A stretch of DNA of 64,000 nt from CAYTSA01 sp964440345 (GCA_964440345.1 CAYTSA010000001.1:92754-156753), one strand, 5' to 3'. Counted from the first letter of the stretch, positions 16,035 through 25,407 are shown. Notes: generated by a model not told the origin, from the letters alone. Made by a program: numbers and translations.

Positions 16035-16152
16035 GGGCTGCTGAATGCGCTTTGTAGTGAACATCGCTGAAGAGCGATAAGAAAAATAATGAAGAATTGG
16101 TCGATAAAAACACGGCTATGAAATGTTCTTACGATTCAAAAAAAATCAATTC

Positions 16153-17448
16153 TTACTTCTTTCGCAAACTTGCTGTCCAAAAAAATTCACATTGACTCCC
16201 GTCTGTAGGCGTTGACCATTGCGACTCAACTATCATTCTGTTTGTACGGCAAGCCTCTTCTATCTGCCGTTCATTCTCCTCTGGCGTCAACGTACAAGTA
16301 ATGTAGCCTAACATCCCTCCTGAAGAAAGTTTGCTTGCACATTCAGCCACTATGCGCTTCTGCAACGCACACAACGTCTCCACGTCGGACACTGTGCGGT
16401 GATGCTTTATGTCAGGCCGCCGAGATAAAACGCCAAGTCCAGAGCACGGAGCATCAATAATAATTGATTGCGCTTTTGCTGCGATTATAGGCAAACGTGA
16501 AGCATCTGAGACAAATGCGTTAGGTTGCGGTTGATGCAATCGTATTGCCTCTGCAGCAAGCTGTTTTACTTTTGCGCTGTTGACGTCGCTAGCAAAAAGT
16601 AGACCCCGTATTCGTTCCTGTATGGCCAGTGTTTTGGAGCCGCGTCCGGCACACACGTCAAGTACAGGCGGCAGAAAGCAGTCTGGATGCAATGACCAAA
16701 GCGCCTGCTGCGATGAAAAACTCATGCGGCTCAGAGCCCCTTCTTTCTCAAATCTCTCTATGGCGCCTACATCGAGATTGTCAGAAGCCAGGCCATACAT
16801 GTCTGAATCTGAATATGCCGCGACTGCGGACAAATCCTGAAAAAGAGCATCAGCAGAAGGACATGACGCATTGATGCGAACGCCGGTAAGCGGCTTTTGC
16901 AGAGACGCGTGTAGAAATACAAGAGCCTGCTCCTCCCCATACGCTTCTATCCACAGCTTTGTTATCCACTGCGGACAGCTAAAGCGTTGCGAAAGCCTGG
17001 TTACTCGCTGCGATACGTGCGCATCGAAGAATGCCCCGCTTGTATATGATTCAGCTTGTCGACAGATATTGCGCAAAACGCCATTGGCTACGTTCGCAAG
17101 TGTTTTTCCATACTCCTTGCGTACAATGCGGACAGCCGAGTCGACAGAAGCAAACTCAGGAGTTTTGGACATATGGAGAATTTCATAGGCAGCAAGGCCA
17201 ATGATATCTTTACATATAGCTGGTAGCTTGCCAGGCTGGCGCAAAAAAGAATCAACAAATGAATTAATAGAAATACGGCGCCGGAAATACCCGTAACACA
17301 GCTCTGTGATAAAAGCTCTCTGCTGGCGGTTGTGTTGCTGTTTGCGGAGTGTAGAGTTTAGCGCATGCTGCAAGTCATAAGATTCGGCAGTTACTCGCCT
17401 GACAACCTCTATAGCGCTTAGCCGCGGCAAGAGATTGCTAGTGACCAT
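16153..17448 (-). CDS. rsmB: 16S rRNA (cytosine-967-C5)-methyltransferase (RsmB/Sun)
   Basis: RsmB of 431 aa. The N-terminal NusB-like RNA-binding half (residues 1-140, LQHALNSTLRKQQHNRQQRAFITELCYGYFRRR) is followed by the Rossmann methyltransferase domain. The SAM loop is VLDVCAGRGSKTLAI. The catalytic motifs are IIIDAPCSGLGVLSRRPDIKH and the second cysteine in YITCTLTPEENE. The start at 17448 (MVTSNLLPRLS) lies 11 bases inside the upstream DUF116 gene; a longer frame to 17508 is rejected. It forms the end of a def-fmt-DUF116-rsmB run, a common order in Gram-negative and delta-type genomes. Confidence 0.95.
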   Translation of the reverse strand: MVTSNLLPRLSAIEVVRRVTAESYDLQHALNSTLRKQQHNRQQRAFITELCYGYFRRRISINSFVDSFLRQPGKLPAICKDIIGLAAYEILHMSKTPEFASVDSAVRIVRKEYGKTLANVANGVLRNICRQAESYTSGAFFDAHVSQRVTRLSQRFSCPQWITKLWIEAYGEEQALVFLHASLQKPLTGVRINASCPSADALFQDLSAVAAYSDSDMYGLASDNLDVGAIERFEKEGALSRMSFSSQQALWSLHPDCFLPPVLDVCAGRGSKTLAIQERIRGLLFASDVNSAKVKQLAAEAIRLHQPQPNAFVSDASRLPIIAAKAQSIIIDAPCSGLGVLSRRPDIKHHRTVSDVETLCALQKRIVAECASKLSSGGMLGYITCTLTPEENERQIEEACRTNRMIVESQWSTPTDGSQCEFFWTASLRKK

Positions 17449-18238
17449 GCTGTTGCGGTGTCGGTGCCGCCAAAAATGAGTGCAAGACAGACTCAATTGT
17501 TGATACATCGACAGTAGTGTCTAAACAAGGCCCGTGCGGACGTTCATTCAAAACGCCAAACACAGGAATGGGATAGGCGTCCTGGATGCCGCTGGCCAGG
17601 TCGCGTTCGCAAGCGACTGCAATAATGATTTTTGGCCGCGTCTGTACGACAATTCGCCGAGCTATGGTGCCGCCGGTTGCTATGGCCAAATGAACGCCAT
17701 AAGCGTCGCTTAGATCGAGAAGGTTCTTTAAAGGACACTTGCCGCAGCGTTTGCAGTTGTTGATAGAATAGGTAAGCCGCATGTCGCAATGGCTGTTCTG
17801 AATGCAATGCGGCATGAGCAATAAAATACGTTCAGGCGGATACCGTCTATTTTCGCTTACAACCAACTCATTATTTACCTTAATAAATGAATTACGGATG
17901 CGTTCTTTGGAAATGCCAATCATGCGCCCGAGAAGCGTCATAAGGGGCAAAAACAGCTTAATGGATAACCCGCGCAACCGACGGGAAAAAAGGACAGGTC
18001 TGCCAAGAAGTATATTGAAGATAAGGCCAAAACTAGACCACAATATAAGAAGTATGGCCAAACCAAATATAACGCCAAGACCGTGTGGAGCATAAGGATG
18101 TATTTGTTGTAAGCCTATAAAAGGAACGTACCAAAGGCCAGCTAGTATGATACAAACCAGAAACGATGCGCTAATTATAAGTCCAATAAATAAACGTTTT
18201 CGGCTTGTATAATCAATATCTAGATCAGGCGTATTCAT
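17438..18238 (-). CDS. DUF116 family membrane protein
   Basis: Protein of 266 aa with two N-terminal membrane segments (LFIGLIISASFLVCIILAGLW and LGVIFGLAILLILWSSFGLIF) and a cytoplasmic domain. It carries the DUF116 signature LLLMPHCIQNSHCDMRLTYSINNCKRCGKCPLKNLL, with four or more cysteines that may bind iron-sulphur or zinc. It is followed by ATGGTIARRIV and IIAVACERDLASGIQ. The function is unknown in the literature I recall. A GTG at 18247 would add three residues; neither start has a clear ribosome binding site. It lies between fmt (27 bases upstream) and rsmB (11-base overlap), so it is likely cotranscribed with translation and rRNA-modification genes. Confidence 0.88.
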   Translation of the reverse strand: MNTPDLDIDYTSRKRLFIGLIISASFLVCIILAGLWYVPFIGLQQIHPYAPHGLGVIFGLAILLILWSSFGLIFNILLGRPVLFSRRLRGLSIKLFLPLMTLLGRMIGISKERIRNSFIKVNNELVVSENRRYPPERILLLMPHCIQNSHCDMRLTYSINNCKRCGKCPLKNLLDLSDAYGVHLAIATGGTIARRIVVQTRPKIIIAVACERDLASGIQDAYPIPVFGVLNERPHGPCLDTTVDVSTIESVLHSFLAAPTPQQHGH

Positions 18239-18264
18239 AGTGATCACTCACGCGAGCATCAACG

Positions 18265-19230
18265 CTACAAGGAAAGTTTACATACATATCCGTTATAAAA
18301 TGATCGTGCATCCATAACTGGCCTGCAAGCTGGACATACTTGTGGGACAAGGTATGCTTTGTCTGCAGTTGCTATGGCCAGGCAGTCTCCATGGATGCCA
18401 AGTATAGTCCCAGGTTCTTGTTCGTTAGTGGTCTGTTCGCTGATATGGCCTGGACAAATTGTGAGCTTCAGAGGCTCGGCAGTATCAGGCCGGGCAGTTG
18501 TGAAGTATGCGCCAGGCCACGGATACACTCCGCGGATGTGGTTATGTATTATGCGGGCTGGTTGCGCCCAGTCAATTTCACCATCTTTTTTGGATAGTTT
18601 CGGCGCATATGTGGCCAAAGCTTCATTTTGCGGTATTGCGGTTATGGTGTTCGCTTGTAACATTTCCAGAGCTTCAATGAGCAAACGGCCGCCCAGTGTA
18701 GCAAGTTCATCATGAATAGTCGCGGCTGTGTCGTCTATGCCGACGCCTAGGGAACGTTGCAACAACATATCTCCAGTGTCCATGCCGGCGTCCATTTGCA
18801 TTATTGTAACCCCGGTAACGTGCTCTCCATTCATAATGGCGCGCTGAATAGGCGCTGCGCCGCGGTATTTTGGCAACAAAGAAGCGTGGACATTGACGCA
18901 CCCCATGGATGGCGCGTCTAACACCGCTTGGGGCAAAATAAGGCCATATGCTGCAACAACACACACGTCGGGATTTAGTGAAGCAAAGCTATCGACGTCA
19001 GCTGAATTTTTAAAGTTGAGCGGTTGGTAAACAGGAAGTGATTTAGCTACAGCAAGCTGTTTTACTTCAGAAAAATGAACTCTTCGTCCACGCCCGGAAG
19101 TCCGGTCAGGTTGCGTATAGACCGCAACAACATCTGCAATAGCAGAATTAAGTAATGCGCTGAGAATCTCCGCAGCAAAGCCGGGAGTTCCCATAAACAC
19201 GACTTTTAGCTTTCCTTGATTTTGTGCCAT
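18265..19230 (-). CDS. fmt: Methionyl-tRNA formyltransferase
   Basis: Fmt transfers a formyl group from 10-formyl-THF to initiator Met-tRNA. The 321-aa protein has the N-terminal formyltransferase fold with KVVFMGTPGFAAEIL, YTQPDRTSGRGRR, and the signature HASLLPKYRGAAPIQRAIMNGEHVTGVTIMQMDAGMDTGDML. The catalytic Asn-His-Asp set sits in NVHASLLPKYRGAAP and MDTGD. A C-terminal OB-like tRNA-binding domain follows (GTILGIHGDCLAIATAD). Its start overlaps the def gene by 25 bases, so the two are coupled: formylation and deformylation enzymes in one operon, as in many bacteria. Confidence 0.97.
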   Translation of the reverse strand: MAQNQGKLKVVFMGTPGFAAEILSALLNSAIADVVAVYTQPDRTSGRGRRVHFSEVKQLAVAKSLPVYQPLNFKNSADVDSFASLNPDVCVVAAYGLILPQAVLDAPSMGCVNVHASLLPKYRGAAPIQRAIMNGEHVTGVTIMQMDAGMDTGDMLLQRSLGVGIDDTAATIHDELATLGGRLLIEALEMLQANTITAIPQNEALATYAPKLSKKDGEIDWAQPARIIHNHIRGVYPWPGAYFTTARPDTAEPLKLTICPGHISEQTTNEQEPGTILGIHGDCLAIATADKAYLVPQVCPACRPVMDARSFYNGYVCKLSL

Positions 19231-19715
19231 TTTTTTACTTTGTTATCGTATAAAGACTTTTTTAGGCGACTCATTTGATCTACGATAAGGGTCCCTTGCA
19301 AATGATCAATTTCATGCTGCAAGCAGATGGCAAGCAGACCGTCTGCTTCCAAACGAAGGGGATTTCCGTCCAAGTCAAGGCCTTGTACAATAATTCTTTC
19401 TGCGCGTTTGCACACGGTTCGCGTATTGGGAACGCTCAAACACCCCTCGTCCGATTCAACTTCGCCTTCTGCGTGTACTATCATAGGATTAATTACGTGT
19501 AGTAAATCCGTACGCTGGTCAGGCCCGCTAATATCTAAGACAATAAGCCGGAGAGCTTTACCAACCTGGGGCGCTGCTAAACCAATGCCGTTATTATCAT
19601 ACATGGTCAACACCATGTCGCTGGCAAGTTGGCGGATATCATCTGTGATATCCGTAACCGCAACGGCTTTGCAGCGCAAGCAGTCCGCAGGGTATGTGAA
19701 TATTTCTAGAGACAT
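19206..19715 (-). CDS. def: Peptide deformylase
   Basis: Metal-dependent deformylase of 169 aa that removes the formyl group from nascent N-terminal Met. All three motifs are present: GIGLAAPQ at residues 43-50, EGCLS at 90-94 (metal-binding Cys92) and QHEIDH at 133-138 with two metal-binding histidines and the catalytic Glu. It is the first gene of the def-fmt-DUF116-rsmB run. The C-terminus is lysine-rich (KKSLYDNKVKKWHKIKES). About 80 AT-rich bases separate it from aspS. Confidence 0.97.
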   Translation of the reverse strand: MSLEIFTYPADCLRCKAVAVTDITDDIRQLASDMVLTMYDNNGIGLAAPQVGKALRLIVLDISGPDQRTDLLHVINPMIVHAEGEVESDEGCLSVPNTRTVCKRAERIIVQGLDLDGNPLRLEADGLLAICLQHEIDHLQGTLIVDQMSRLKKSLYDNKVKKWHKIKES

Positions 19716-19795
19716 AGTTTACGCATCCATTGGGTGTTGTTCGTCAAATGTAACAAAGAGTATAAGCATTAAAACAAGAGAATCAAATTAGAAAA

Positions 19796-21610
19796 CTATT
19801 CAGTCTCTTTCTCGCGTAGCTTTACGCCTAATTCGCGCAATTGTTTGTTGGAAACAGGAGTTGGCGCTTCTGTCATCAGGCAGGTAGCTTTCTGCGTCTT
19901 TGGGAAAGCAATGACATCGCGTATGGAGCTGGTCCCGGTTAAAAGCATGACCAGGCGGTCCAGACCGAATGCTATGCCGCCGTGAGGAGGCGCGCCGTAC
20001 TCAAGAGCGTTGAGCAAGAAACCAAATTTGTCTTGCGCCTCTTCAGAAGATATGCCAAGAGCGCTGAACATGGCCCTTTGCACTTGCTGTTGGTGTATGC
20101 GTATAGAGCCGCCGCCAAGTTCATACCCATTAAGCACCAGATCGTACGCGCGGGCTTTGGCGCTGGCCGGGTCGCTTTCCAACAGGTCCAGTTGGTGTTC
20201 TTTGGGTGAAGTAAAAGGATGGTGACGTGCAACCCAACGTTTGTCGTCTGTATCCCATTCAAAAACAGGAAAATCAGTAATCCAGACAAAATTGTACTGA
20301 TCTGGAATAAGACCGAACCGTTCGCCCAGTTGCAGACGCAAATGCCCAAGCGCGGTATTGACCATGTCTGCAGGGCCGGCTTGAAAAAAGACAATGTCGC
20401 CGACTTGAAGGCTGCATCTTTCGGCAAGGCCGTCGCGCTCTTCCTGGCTTAAAAATTTGGCAAAAGGAGACTGCCATTCATTATCCTTGATCTTAATCCA
20501 CGCTAGACCTTGAGCTCCATAAATTTTTACAAACTCTGTGAGATCATCAATCTCCTTCCTTGTCATGTCTGCGCCGCCGCGTACAGGCAATGCTTTCACC
20601 AGCTCTGCTTTGGCAAATACACGAAATTCAGAATTTGAAACAATATCAGATACATTGATCAACGTAAGATCAAAACGCGTATCAGGCTTGTCGAGCCCGT
20701 ATTTGTCTATTGCGACGTCATACTCCATGCGCGGGAAAGGTGTAGGAATATCCAAATCAAGAGCATCTTTAAAAATACAAGCCATCATGCCCTCAGTGAC
20801 GTTCTGAATGGCGGCTTCGTCTACAAAACTCATTTCCATATCAATCTGTGTAAATTCAGGTTGCCGTTCAGCGCGTAAATCCTCATCACGAAAGCAGCGG
20901 ACTATTTGATAATAACGATCCATGCCAGACACCATGAGCATTTGCTTAAAAAGCTGTGGGGACTGAGGCAAGGCATAAAAAGAGCCCTGATTCACACGGC
21001 TGGGAACCAGGTAGTCCCGCGCTCCTTCAGGAGTAGACTTTGTCAGAATGGGCGTTTCAATTTCCAGAAAACCGTTTTCATCCAAAAACCGGCGGGCAGA
21101 TTGTGATACTCTGTGACGCATTTGCATGATACGCGTCATTTTGGGGCGCCGCAAATCAAGATACCGGTGTTGCAAGCGCATGTTCTCAGATACATCAATA
21201 CGGTCTTCGATAAGAAACGGCGTTGTGCGGGACGTATTGAGAAGTTTCCATTCAGAAACAACAACTTCAATCTCGCCGGTATGCAAATTCGTGTTGACCA
21301 TGCCTTCAGGACGGTTGCGAACGAGACCTTTGGCGGCAAGAACATACTCAGTACGCAAGACATGAGCGCGTTCATGAGCTTCAGAATTGTACTCCGGGCT
21401 GAAAACTACTTGAGTCAGCCCGTTACGGTCACGCAAATCAATGAAAATCAGGCCGCCATGGTCACGCCGAAACTGCACCCAGCCCATGAGCAAAACCTCC
21501 TCTCCTACATTGGCTGCAGTCAATTCCTTGCATGAATGCGTGCGGACCCAACCGTCCAAGGGTGCGAGATATTTCTGATGCTCTAATTGAATGTCGTAAG
21601 TTTCTTCCAT
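19796..21610 (-). CDS. aspS: Aspartyl-tRNA synthetase (bacterial, long form)
   Basis: Class II synthetase of 604 aa, the bacterial length with a GAD insertion domain. The N-terminal anticodon-binding OB fold includes GEEVLLMGWVQFRRDHGGLIFIDLRDRNG. Motif 1 lies around HRVSQSARRFLDENGFLEIETPIL. Motif 2 is RYYQIVRCFRDEDLRAERQPEFTQID. Motif 3 is HGGIAFGLDRLVMLLTG. The GAD domain occupies roughly residues 300-420. Whether it is discriminating or charges tRNA-Asn as well cannot be settled from this window. It lies 23 bases downstream of hisS and is probably cotranscribed with it. Confidence 0.97.
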   Translation of the reverse strand: MEETYDIQLEHQKYLAPLDGWVRTHSCKELTAANVGEEVLLMGWVQFRRDHGGLIFIDLRDRNGLTQVVFSPEYNSEAHERAHVLRTEYVLAAKGLVRNRPEGMVNTNLHTGEIEVVVSEWKLLNTSRTTPFLIEDRIDVSENMRLQHRYLDLRRPKMTRIMQMRHRVSQSARRFLDENGFLEIETPILTKSTPEGARDYLVPSRVNQGSFYALPQSPQLFKQMLMVSGMDRYYQIVRCFRDEDLRAERQPEFTQIDMEMSFVDEAAIQNVTEGMMACIFKDALDLDIPTPFPRMEYDVAIDKYGLDKPDTRFDLTLINVSDIVSNSEFRVFAKAELVKALPVRGGADMTRKEIDDLTEFVKIYGAQGLAWIKIKDNEWQSPFAKFLSQEERDGLAERCSLQVGDIVFFQAGPADMVNTALGHLRLQLGERFGLIPDQYNFVWITDFPVFEWDTDDKRWVARHHPFTSPKEHQLDLLESDPASAKARAYDLVLNGYELGGGSIRIHQQQVQRAMFSALGISSEEAQDKFGFLLNALEYGAPPHGGIAFGLDRLVMLLTGTSSIRDVIAFPKTQKATCLMTEAPTPVSNKQLRELGVKLREKETE

Positions 21611-21633
21611 GACGTTTTCCTGAGGTAAGGAGG

Positions 21634-22887
21634 TTAAACGTTATCAATCCGCAAGAAGTCAGCAACATTGGCAAGAGGCGCCTCGCGTTGCTCTCCTGTG
21701 TGCATATTTTTGACAGCGACCTTTTGTCCAGAAAGTTCGCTTTCGCCTAACAAAAGAGTATACTTGGCATTTAGCTTGTTGGCGGCGCGCATCTGGCTTT
21801 TCATTGATTTAGCGGAAAATGACGTAACGCCGGCCAAACCCTTATTGCGGAGTTCTTGCGCCAAGAGTAGGGCAGTAGACGTAGCCTGGGGCGTGAGAAC
21901 TGCTATGAAAAAATCGAGAGCAGGCGGGTCTGGCTGTTGCATCAACAACGCAAGACGCTCCATGCCGCAGGCAAAACCAGTGGCTGGAACGTCTGGCCCG
22001 CCCAAGATGGCGACCAAGCCGTCATAGCGTCCGCCTCCAGCTACAGATGATTGGGACCCAATATCGCCAGACACTACTTCAAACGTTGTGCGCACATAGT
22101 AGTCCAGACCGCGTACTAACCGTTTGTTTGGTACATACGCAATGTTATTGGATTCCAATATAGAAAGTATTTCGGTATAGTTGTCTGAACACGCCGCACA
22201 CACTGAATCAACAAGGCTGGGAGCGCCGTTAATGAAATCCTGGCAACCGGGAACTTTGCAGTCCAGCACGCGAAGGGGGTTAGATTCAATGCGGCGGCGA
22301 CAGTCATCACAGAGTTGCCCGGTGTCGCCAGAAGAAAAATACTCCTGCAACGTAGACAAATAGCCAGGCCTGCACTCTTTGCAGCCCAGGGTGTTTATGT
22401 GCAAAGAGAGGCCTGGAAGGCCAAGTTCCTGCAAAAATGTCCAAAGCATGAGGATGACTTCTGCATCAGCTGCAGCTTCGTCTGGTCCAATCAATTCAGC
22501 GTCTATCTGGTGAAACTGACGCATGCGGCCCTTTTGCGGGCGCTCATAGCGAAACATAGGACCGTAAGTAAACAAACGCGCAGACGGATCCTGTTGCAGC
22601 GCCTTGTTCTCCACATACGCGCGAATAACGCCGGCTGTAGCTTCTGGGCGCATAGTCAAAGAACGGTCCTTGCGGTCAGAAAACGTGTACATTTCCTTCT
22701 GCACCACATCTGTTTCTTCGCCTATAGACCGGGAGAAAAGTGCGGTTTTTTCCAGAATAGGCACGCGGCATTCCGTGTAACCATAGCGGCTAAAAACGCA
22801 GCGCGCTGTCTCCTCTATGCGGCTGAACACTGTGCTGTCAGGCGGGAAAAGGTCTGCAAACCCTTTAATCTTTTGGATTTTGCTCAT
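21634..22887 (-). CDS. hisS: Histidyl-tRNA synthetase
   Basis: Class II synthetase of 417 aa. It opens with KIQKIKGFADLFPPDS (the KGxxD block). TMRPEATAGVIRAYVENK and the FRYERPQKGRMRQFHQIDAE motif 2 are clear, as are the histidine-specific LVRGLDYYVRTTFEV and motif 3 ATGFACGMERLALLM. A C-terminal anticodon-binding domain follows (VLTPQATSTALLLAQELRN). A Cys-rich insertion around residues 170-240 (CDDCRRRIESNPLRVLDCKVPGC) is typical of many HisRS. It is first of a hisS-aspS pair. Confidence 0.97.
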   Translation of the reverse strand: MSKIQKIKGFADLFPPDSTVFSRIEETARCVFSRYGYTECRVPILEKTALFSRSIGEETDVVQKEMYTFSDRKDRSLTMRPEATAGVIRAYVENKALQQDPSARLFTYGPMFRYERPQKGRMRQFHQIDAELIGPDEAAADAEVILMLWTFLQELGLPGLSLHINTLGCKECRPGYLSTLQEYFSSGDTGQLCDDCRRRIESNPLRVLDCKVPGCQDFINGAPSLVDSVCAACSDNYTEILSILESNNIAYVPNKRLVRGLDYYVRTTFEVVSGDIGSQSSVAGGGRYDGLVAILGGPDVPATGFACGMERLALLMQQPDPPALDFFIAVLTPQATSTALLLAQELRNKGLAGVTSFSAKSMKSQMRAANKLNAKYTLLLGESELSGQKVAVKNMHTGEQREAPLANVADFLRIDNV

Positions 22888-22954
22888 AATAGTAACGTAA
22901 AATGTGCTTGGATTGACGCCATATGCAGACGTAGAGCATGAGTCGAAGAGATTT

Positions 22955-22983
22955 CAACTAGACCATCACTCAACGCTTGTCAA
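22955..22983 (-). promoter_or_regulatory. Possible promoter of hisS-aspS
   Basis: On the minus strand a perfect -35 TTGACA (22978-22983) is followed after 17 bases by TAGTTG (22955-22960), a poor -10. It lies in the 110-base gap before hisS. A TAGAGCATGAG fragment at 22932-22942 resembles the left end of the intergenic repeats but is too short to claim. Confidence 0.35.
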
Positions 22984-22997
22984 AAAACAAATGTGCG

Positions 22998-23735
22998 TCA
23001 TATGGAGGGAGCAGGATCAGCCGTGCGAGAGAGTAAAGGCGTAAGCGGCTTTTCGTTCACCAAGTCTACGCGCACTGCGCAGTAACACCCTACACAATGA
23101 GGATAAACAAAGCTATTGAGAAAAGACCAGGGAAACCGCTGACGCCAGGTCATGTACGGGCCAGGCAAAACCGACCGAAAGGTCATGGGCTTACGGCCAA
23201 AAACAGTGGACAGCAAGGCGTACATTGAAACAGGAGTAAACCAGTATGCGCGACGTAATGCGCTGTCGCTCTTACGAAAACGTGAACCGTGGGAAAGGTA
23301 GTAGAATGACCATTTGTTGAGAAAAGCCACAAGAACAGACTTTCTTGCTGTGCGTTTGGCTTCTGTAAGTACGGGCAAGGGGTCTTCCATAAATTCTAAT
23401 AAAGTTAAAAGAACAACAAAATCAAACTCTTTGTCTCGAAAAGGGAGCGTGTCCGCATGGCCAAGATGAAATTCAGCCCGGTTGCCCAGGCGCTCTCTGG
23501 CTGCTGCAAGCATTTCCGGGGAACTGTCCAGGCCGGAGACGTCAAAACCGTCCTCCCAGAAAGAGGAAAGAAATATGCCGGGCCCGCAACCTATTTCCAA
23601 CAGTTCCTGGCCGCGCCGGGGCCAACAAGCCATCAGGCGGGCCAGAAGCTTTCGTTCCTGCGCGTAGGCAAAAGCTCCAGGCCCGCTTTCAAACCACGCT
23701 TCATAGCGTTTAACAGCTTCTGTGTCCCAGGCCAT
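22998..23735 (-). CDS. Class I SAM-dependent methyltransferase (type 11), substrate unknown
   Basis: Protein of 245 aa with a class I methyltransferase core: LLEIGCGPGIFL (motif I), GLDSSPEMLAAARERL (motif II) and LPFRDKEFDFVVLLTLLEFMEDP (motif IV region). This is typical of UbiE/Methyltransf_11 proteins acting on small molecules. A C-terminal extension with a CVGCYCAVRVDL segment is not typical and may be substrate specific. It begins 4 bases after the ilvD stop and so is probably cotranscribed with ilvD. No substrate can be assigned. Confidence 0.85.
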   Translation of the reverse strand: MAWDTEAVKRYEAWFESGPGAFAYAQERKLLARLMACWPRRGQELLEIGCGPGIFLSSFWEDGFDVSGLDSSPEMLAAARERLGNRAEFHLGHADTLPFRDKEFDFVVLLTLLEFMEDPLPVLTEAKRTARKSVLVAFLNKWSFYYLSHGSRFRKSDSALRRAYWFTPVSMYALLSTVFGRKPMTFRSVLPGPYMTWRQRFPWSFLNSFVYPHCVGCYCAVRVDLVNEKPLTPLLSRTADPAPSI

Positions 23736-23739
23736 AGCG

Positions 23740-25407
23740 TTAGTCTTTGTGAACTGCGCCTGTTGCGGCTGAAGTTACGGTATTGCGATACCTCCGCAAG
23801 ACAGGGGAATGCAGCTCCTTCTCTTTTGGGGTAAACACAGCGGCGCGGCGTTCAAGTTCTGCTGCGTCCACTAGCAGTTCAATGCTACGGCCGGGTATGT
23901 CAATGGCTATGGAGTCGCCTTCCTGAACCAAGCCTATGGGCCCACGAAGAGCAGCTTCCGGTGAAACATGGCCAATGGCGGCGCCGCGGGTGCCGCCGCT
24001 GAACCGGCCGTCAGTGATCAAAGCGACTTGCGCGCCCAGCCCCATGCCTGTAATGGCGGATGTAGGCGTCAACATCTCGCGCATGCCAGGGCCTCCCTTG
24101 GGACCTTCATAGCGAATGACCACAACGTCGCCAGGTTTGATCTGATCATCAAGAATAGCTTTAACTGCGTCTTCCTCGCTGTCAAACACACGGGCGGGAC
24201 CGGTGTGTTGCATCATGGCCGGGTCCACTGCGGATTGCTTGACCACGGCGCCGTCAGGCGCCAGGGAGCCCTTGAGCACGGCTATGCCGCCTTCAGCAGA
24301 GTAAGGGTTTTCTATTGGCCGAATGACCTCTGAATTGCGCGGTCCGGCTTGCAAATCCTGAAGATTCTCACCCACTGTCTGGCCGGTTACAGACATGGCT
24401 GACATGTCTATGTGCCCTTTCTTGGCCAGCTCCGCCATGACAGCAGGAATGCCGCCGGCAGCATGCAAGTCCTGGATATGATATGGACCAGCAGGAGACA
24501 GCTTGCACAGATTGGGCGTCTTGCGGCTTATGTCGTCAAATACAGACAAGGACAGCTCCATTCCTGCTTCGGCAAATATGGCGGGCAAATGCAACACTGT
24601 GTTGGTGGAGCACCCCAAGGCCATGTCCACAGCCACAGCATTAGCCAAGTTCGAAGATTGAACTATCTGCCTTGGAGTCAGCTGCGTTTCCACAAGTTCC
24701 ATAATCCTGAAGCCGGACTCCTTTGCCAAACGCACACGCTCAGAAGACACAGCCGGAGCAGTTCCGTTGCCTGGCAGCGCGAGGCCCACAGCTTCGCTCA
24801 AGCAGTTCATGGAGTTGGCTGTGAACATGCCGGCGCAAGAACCACAACCTGGGCAAGCACACTGGCTCATTTCCTCCAACTGATCCTCGGTCATCTCTCC
24901 GCGCTTGACACGGCCAACTGCTTCAAAGACGGAGATAAGATCAGTCTTGCCCTGGGACCAGCTCCCGGAAAGCATGGGACCGCCGCTGACGATAATGGCG
25001 GGGATGTCCAGCCGCATGACAGCCATGAGCATGGCCGGCACTACCTTGTCGCAGTTGGGAATGCACACCAATCCGTCGAAGGGCAGCGCCGTGGCCATTA
25101 TTTCAATAGAATCTGTAATGACCTCGCGGCTGGGCAAAGACATGCGCATGCCCTCGTGATTCATGGCCAGACCGTCGCATAAACCAATTACCGGAAACTC
25201 CATGGGCGTGCCGCCGGCGCTGCGAACGCCAGCCTTGACAGCGTTGGCTATAGTGTCCAGGTGGATGTGGCCAGGCACGACCTCATTGGCTGAATTGACA
25301 ACGCCAATAAGCGGGCGTGACATTTCATTGCGCGTCATGCCCAGAGCGTACAGCAAAGAGCGGTGCGGGGCCTTTTCCAGTCCTTTGGTCATTTTGTCGC
25401 TACGCAT
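23740..25407 (-). CDS. ilvD: Dihydroxy-acid dehydratase
   Basis: IlvD dehydrates 2,3-dihydroxy-isovalerate and -methylvalerate to the 2-oxoacids of valine and isoleucine synthesis. The 555-aa protein has the iron-sulphur ligands in PNCDKVVPAMLMA and CPGCGSCAGMFTANSMNCL, plus GRFSGGTRGAAIGHVSPEA near the C-terminus. The start MRSDKMTKGLEKAPHRS at 25407 is preferred over a longer frame because AAGGGA lies 7 bases upstream and the extension would overlap ftsX. Length is typical. It shares substrates with the liv transporter and possibly the 2-oxoacid oxidoreductase, but no regulatory link is visible. Confidence 0.96.
   Translation of the reverse strand: MRSDKMTKGLEKAPHRSLLYALGMTRNEMSRPLIGVVNSANEVVPGHIHLDTIANAVKAGVRSAGGTPMEFPVIGLCDGLAMNHEGMRMSLPSREVITDSIEIMATALPFDGLVCIPNCDKVVPAMLMAVMRLDIPAIIVSGGPMLSGSWSQGKTDLISVFEAVGRVKRGEMTEDQLEEMSQCACPGCGSCAGMFTANSMNCLSEAVGLALPGNGTAPAVSSERVRLAKESGFRIMELVETQLTPRQIVQSSNLANAVAVDMALGCSTNTVLHLPAIFAEAGMELSLSVFDDISRKTPNLCKLSPAGPYHIQDLHAAGGIPAVMAELAKKGHIDMSAMSVTGQTVGENLQDLQAGPRNSEVIRPIENPYSAEGGIAVLKGSLAPDGAVVKQSAVDPAMMQHTGPARVFDSEEDAVKAILDDQIKPGDVVVIRYEGPKGGPGMREMLTPTSAITGMGLGAQVALITDGRFSGGTRGAAIGHVSPEAALRGPIGLVQEGDSIAIDIPGRSIELLVDAAELERRAAVFTPKEKELHSPVLRRYRNTVTSAATGAVHKD

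Noticed and set aside
22888..22997. T-box leader or tRNA-sensing element upstream of hisS-aspS
   Set aside because: No T-box sequence and no antiterminator fold; the leader is too short.
23949..23965. GTGAAACATGG in ilvD as a parS half-site
   Set aside because: Only one arm is present; the opposite arm does not match.
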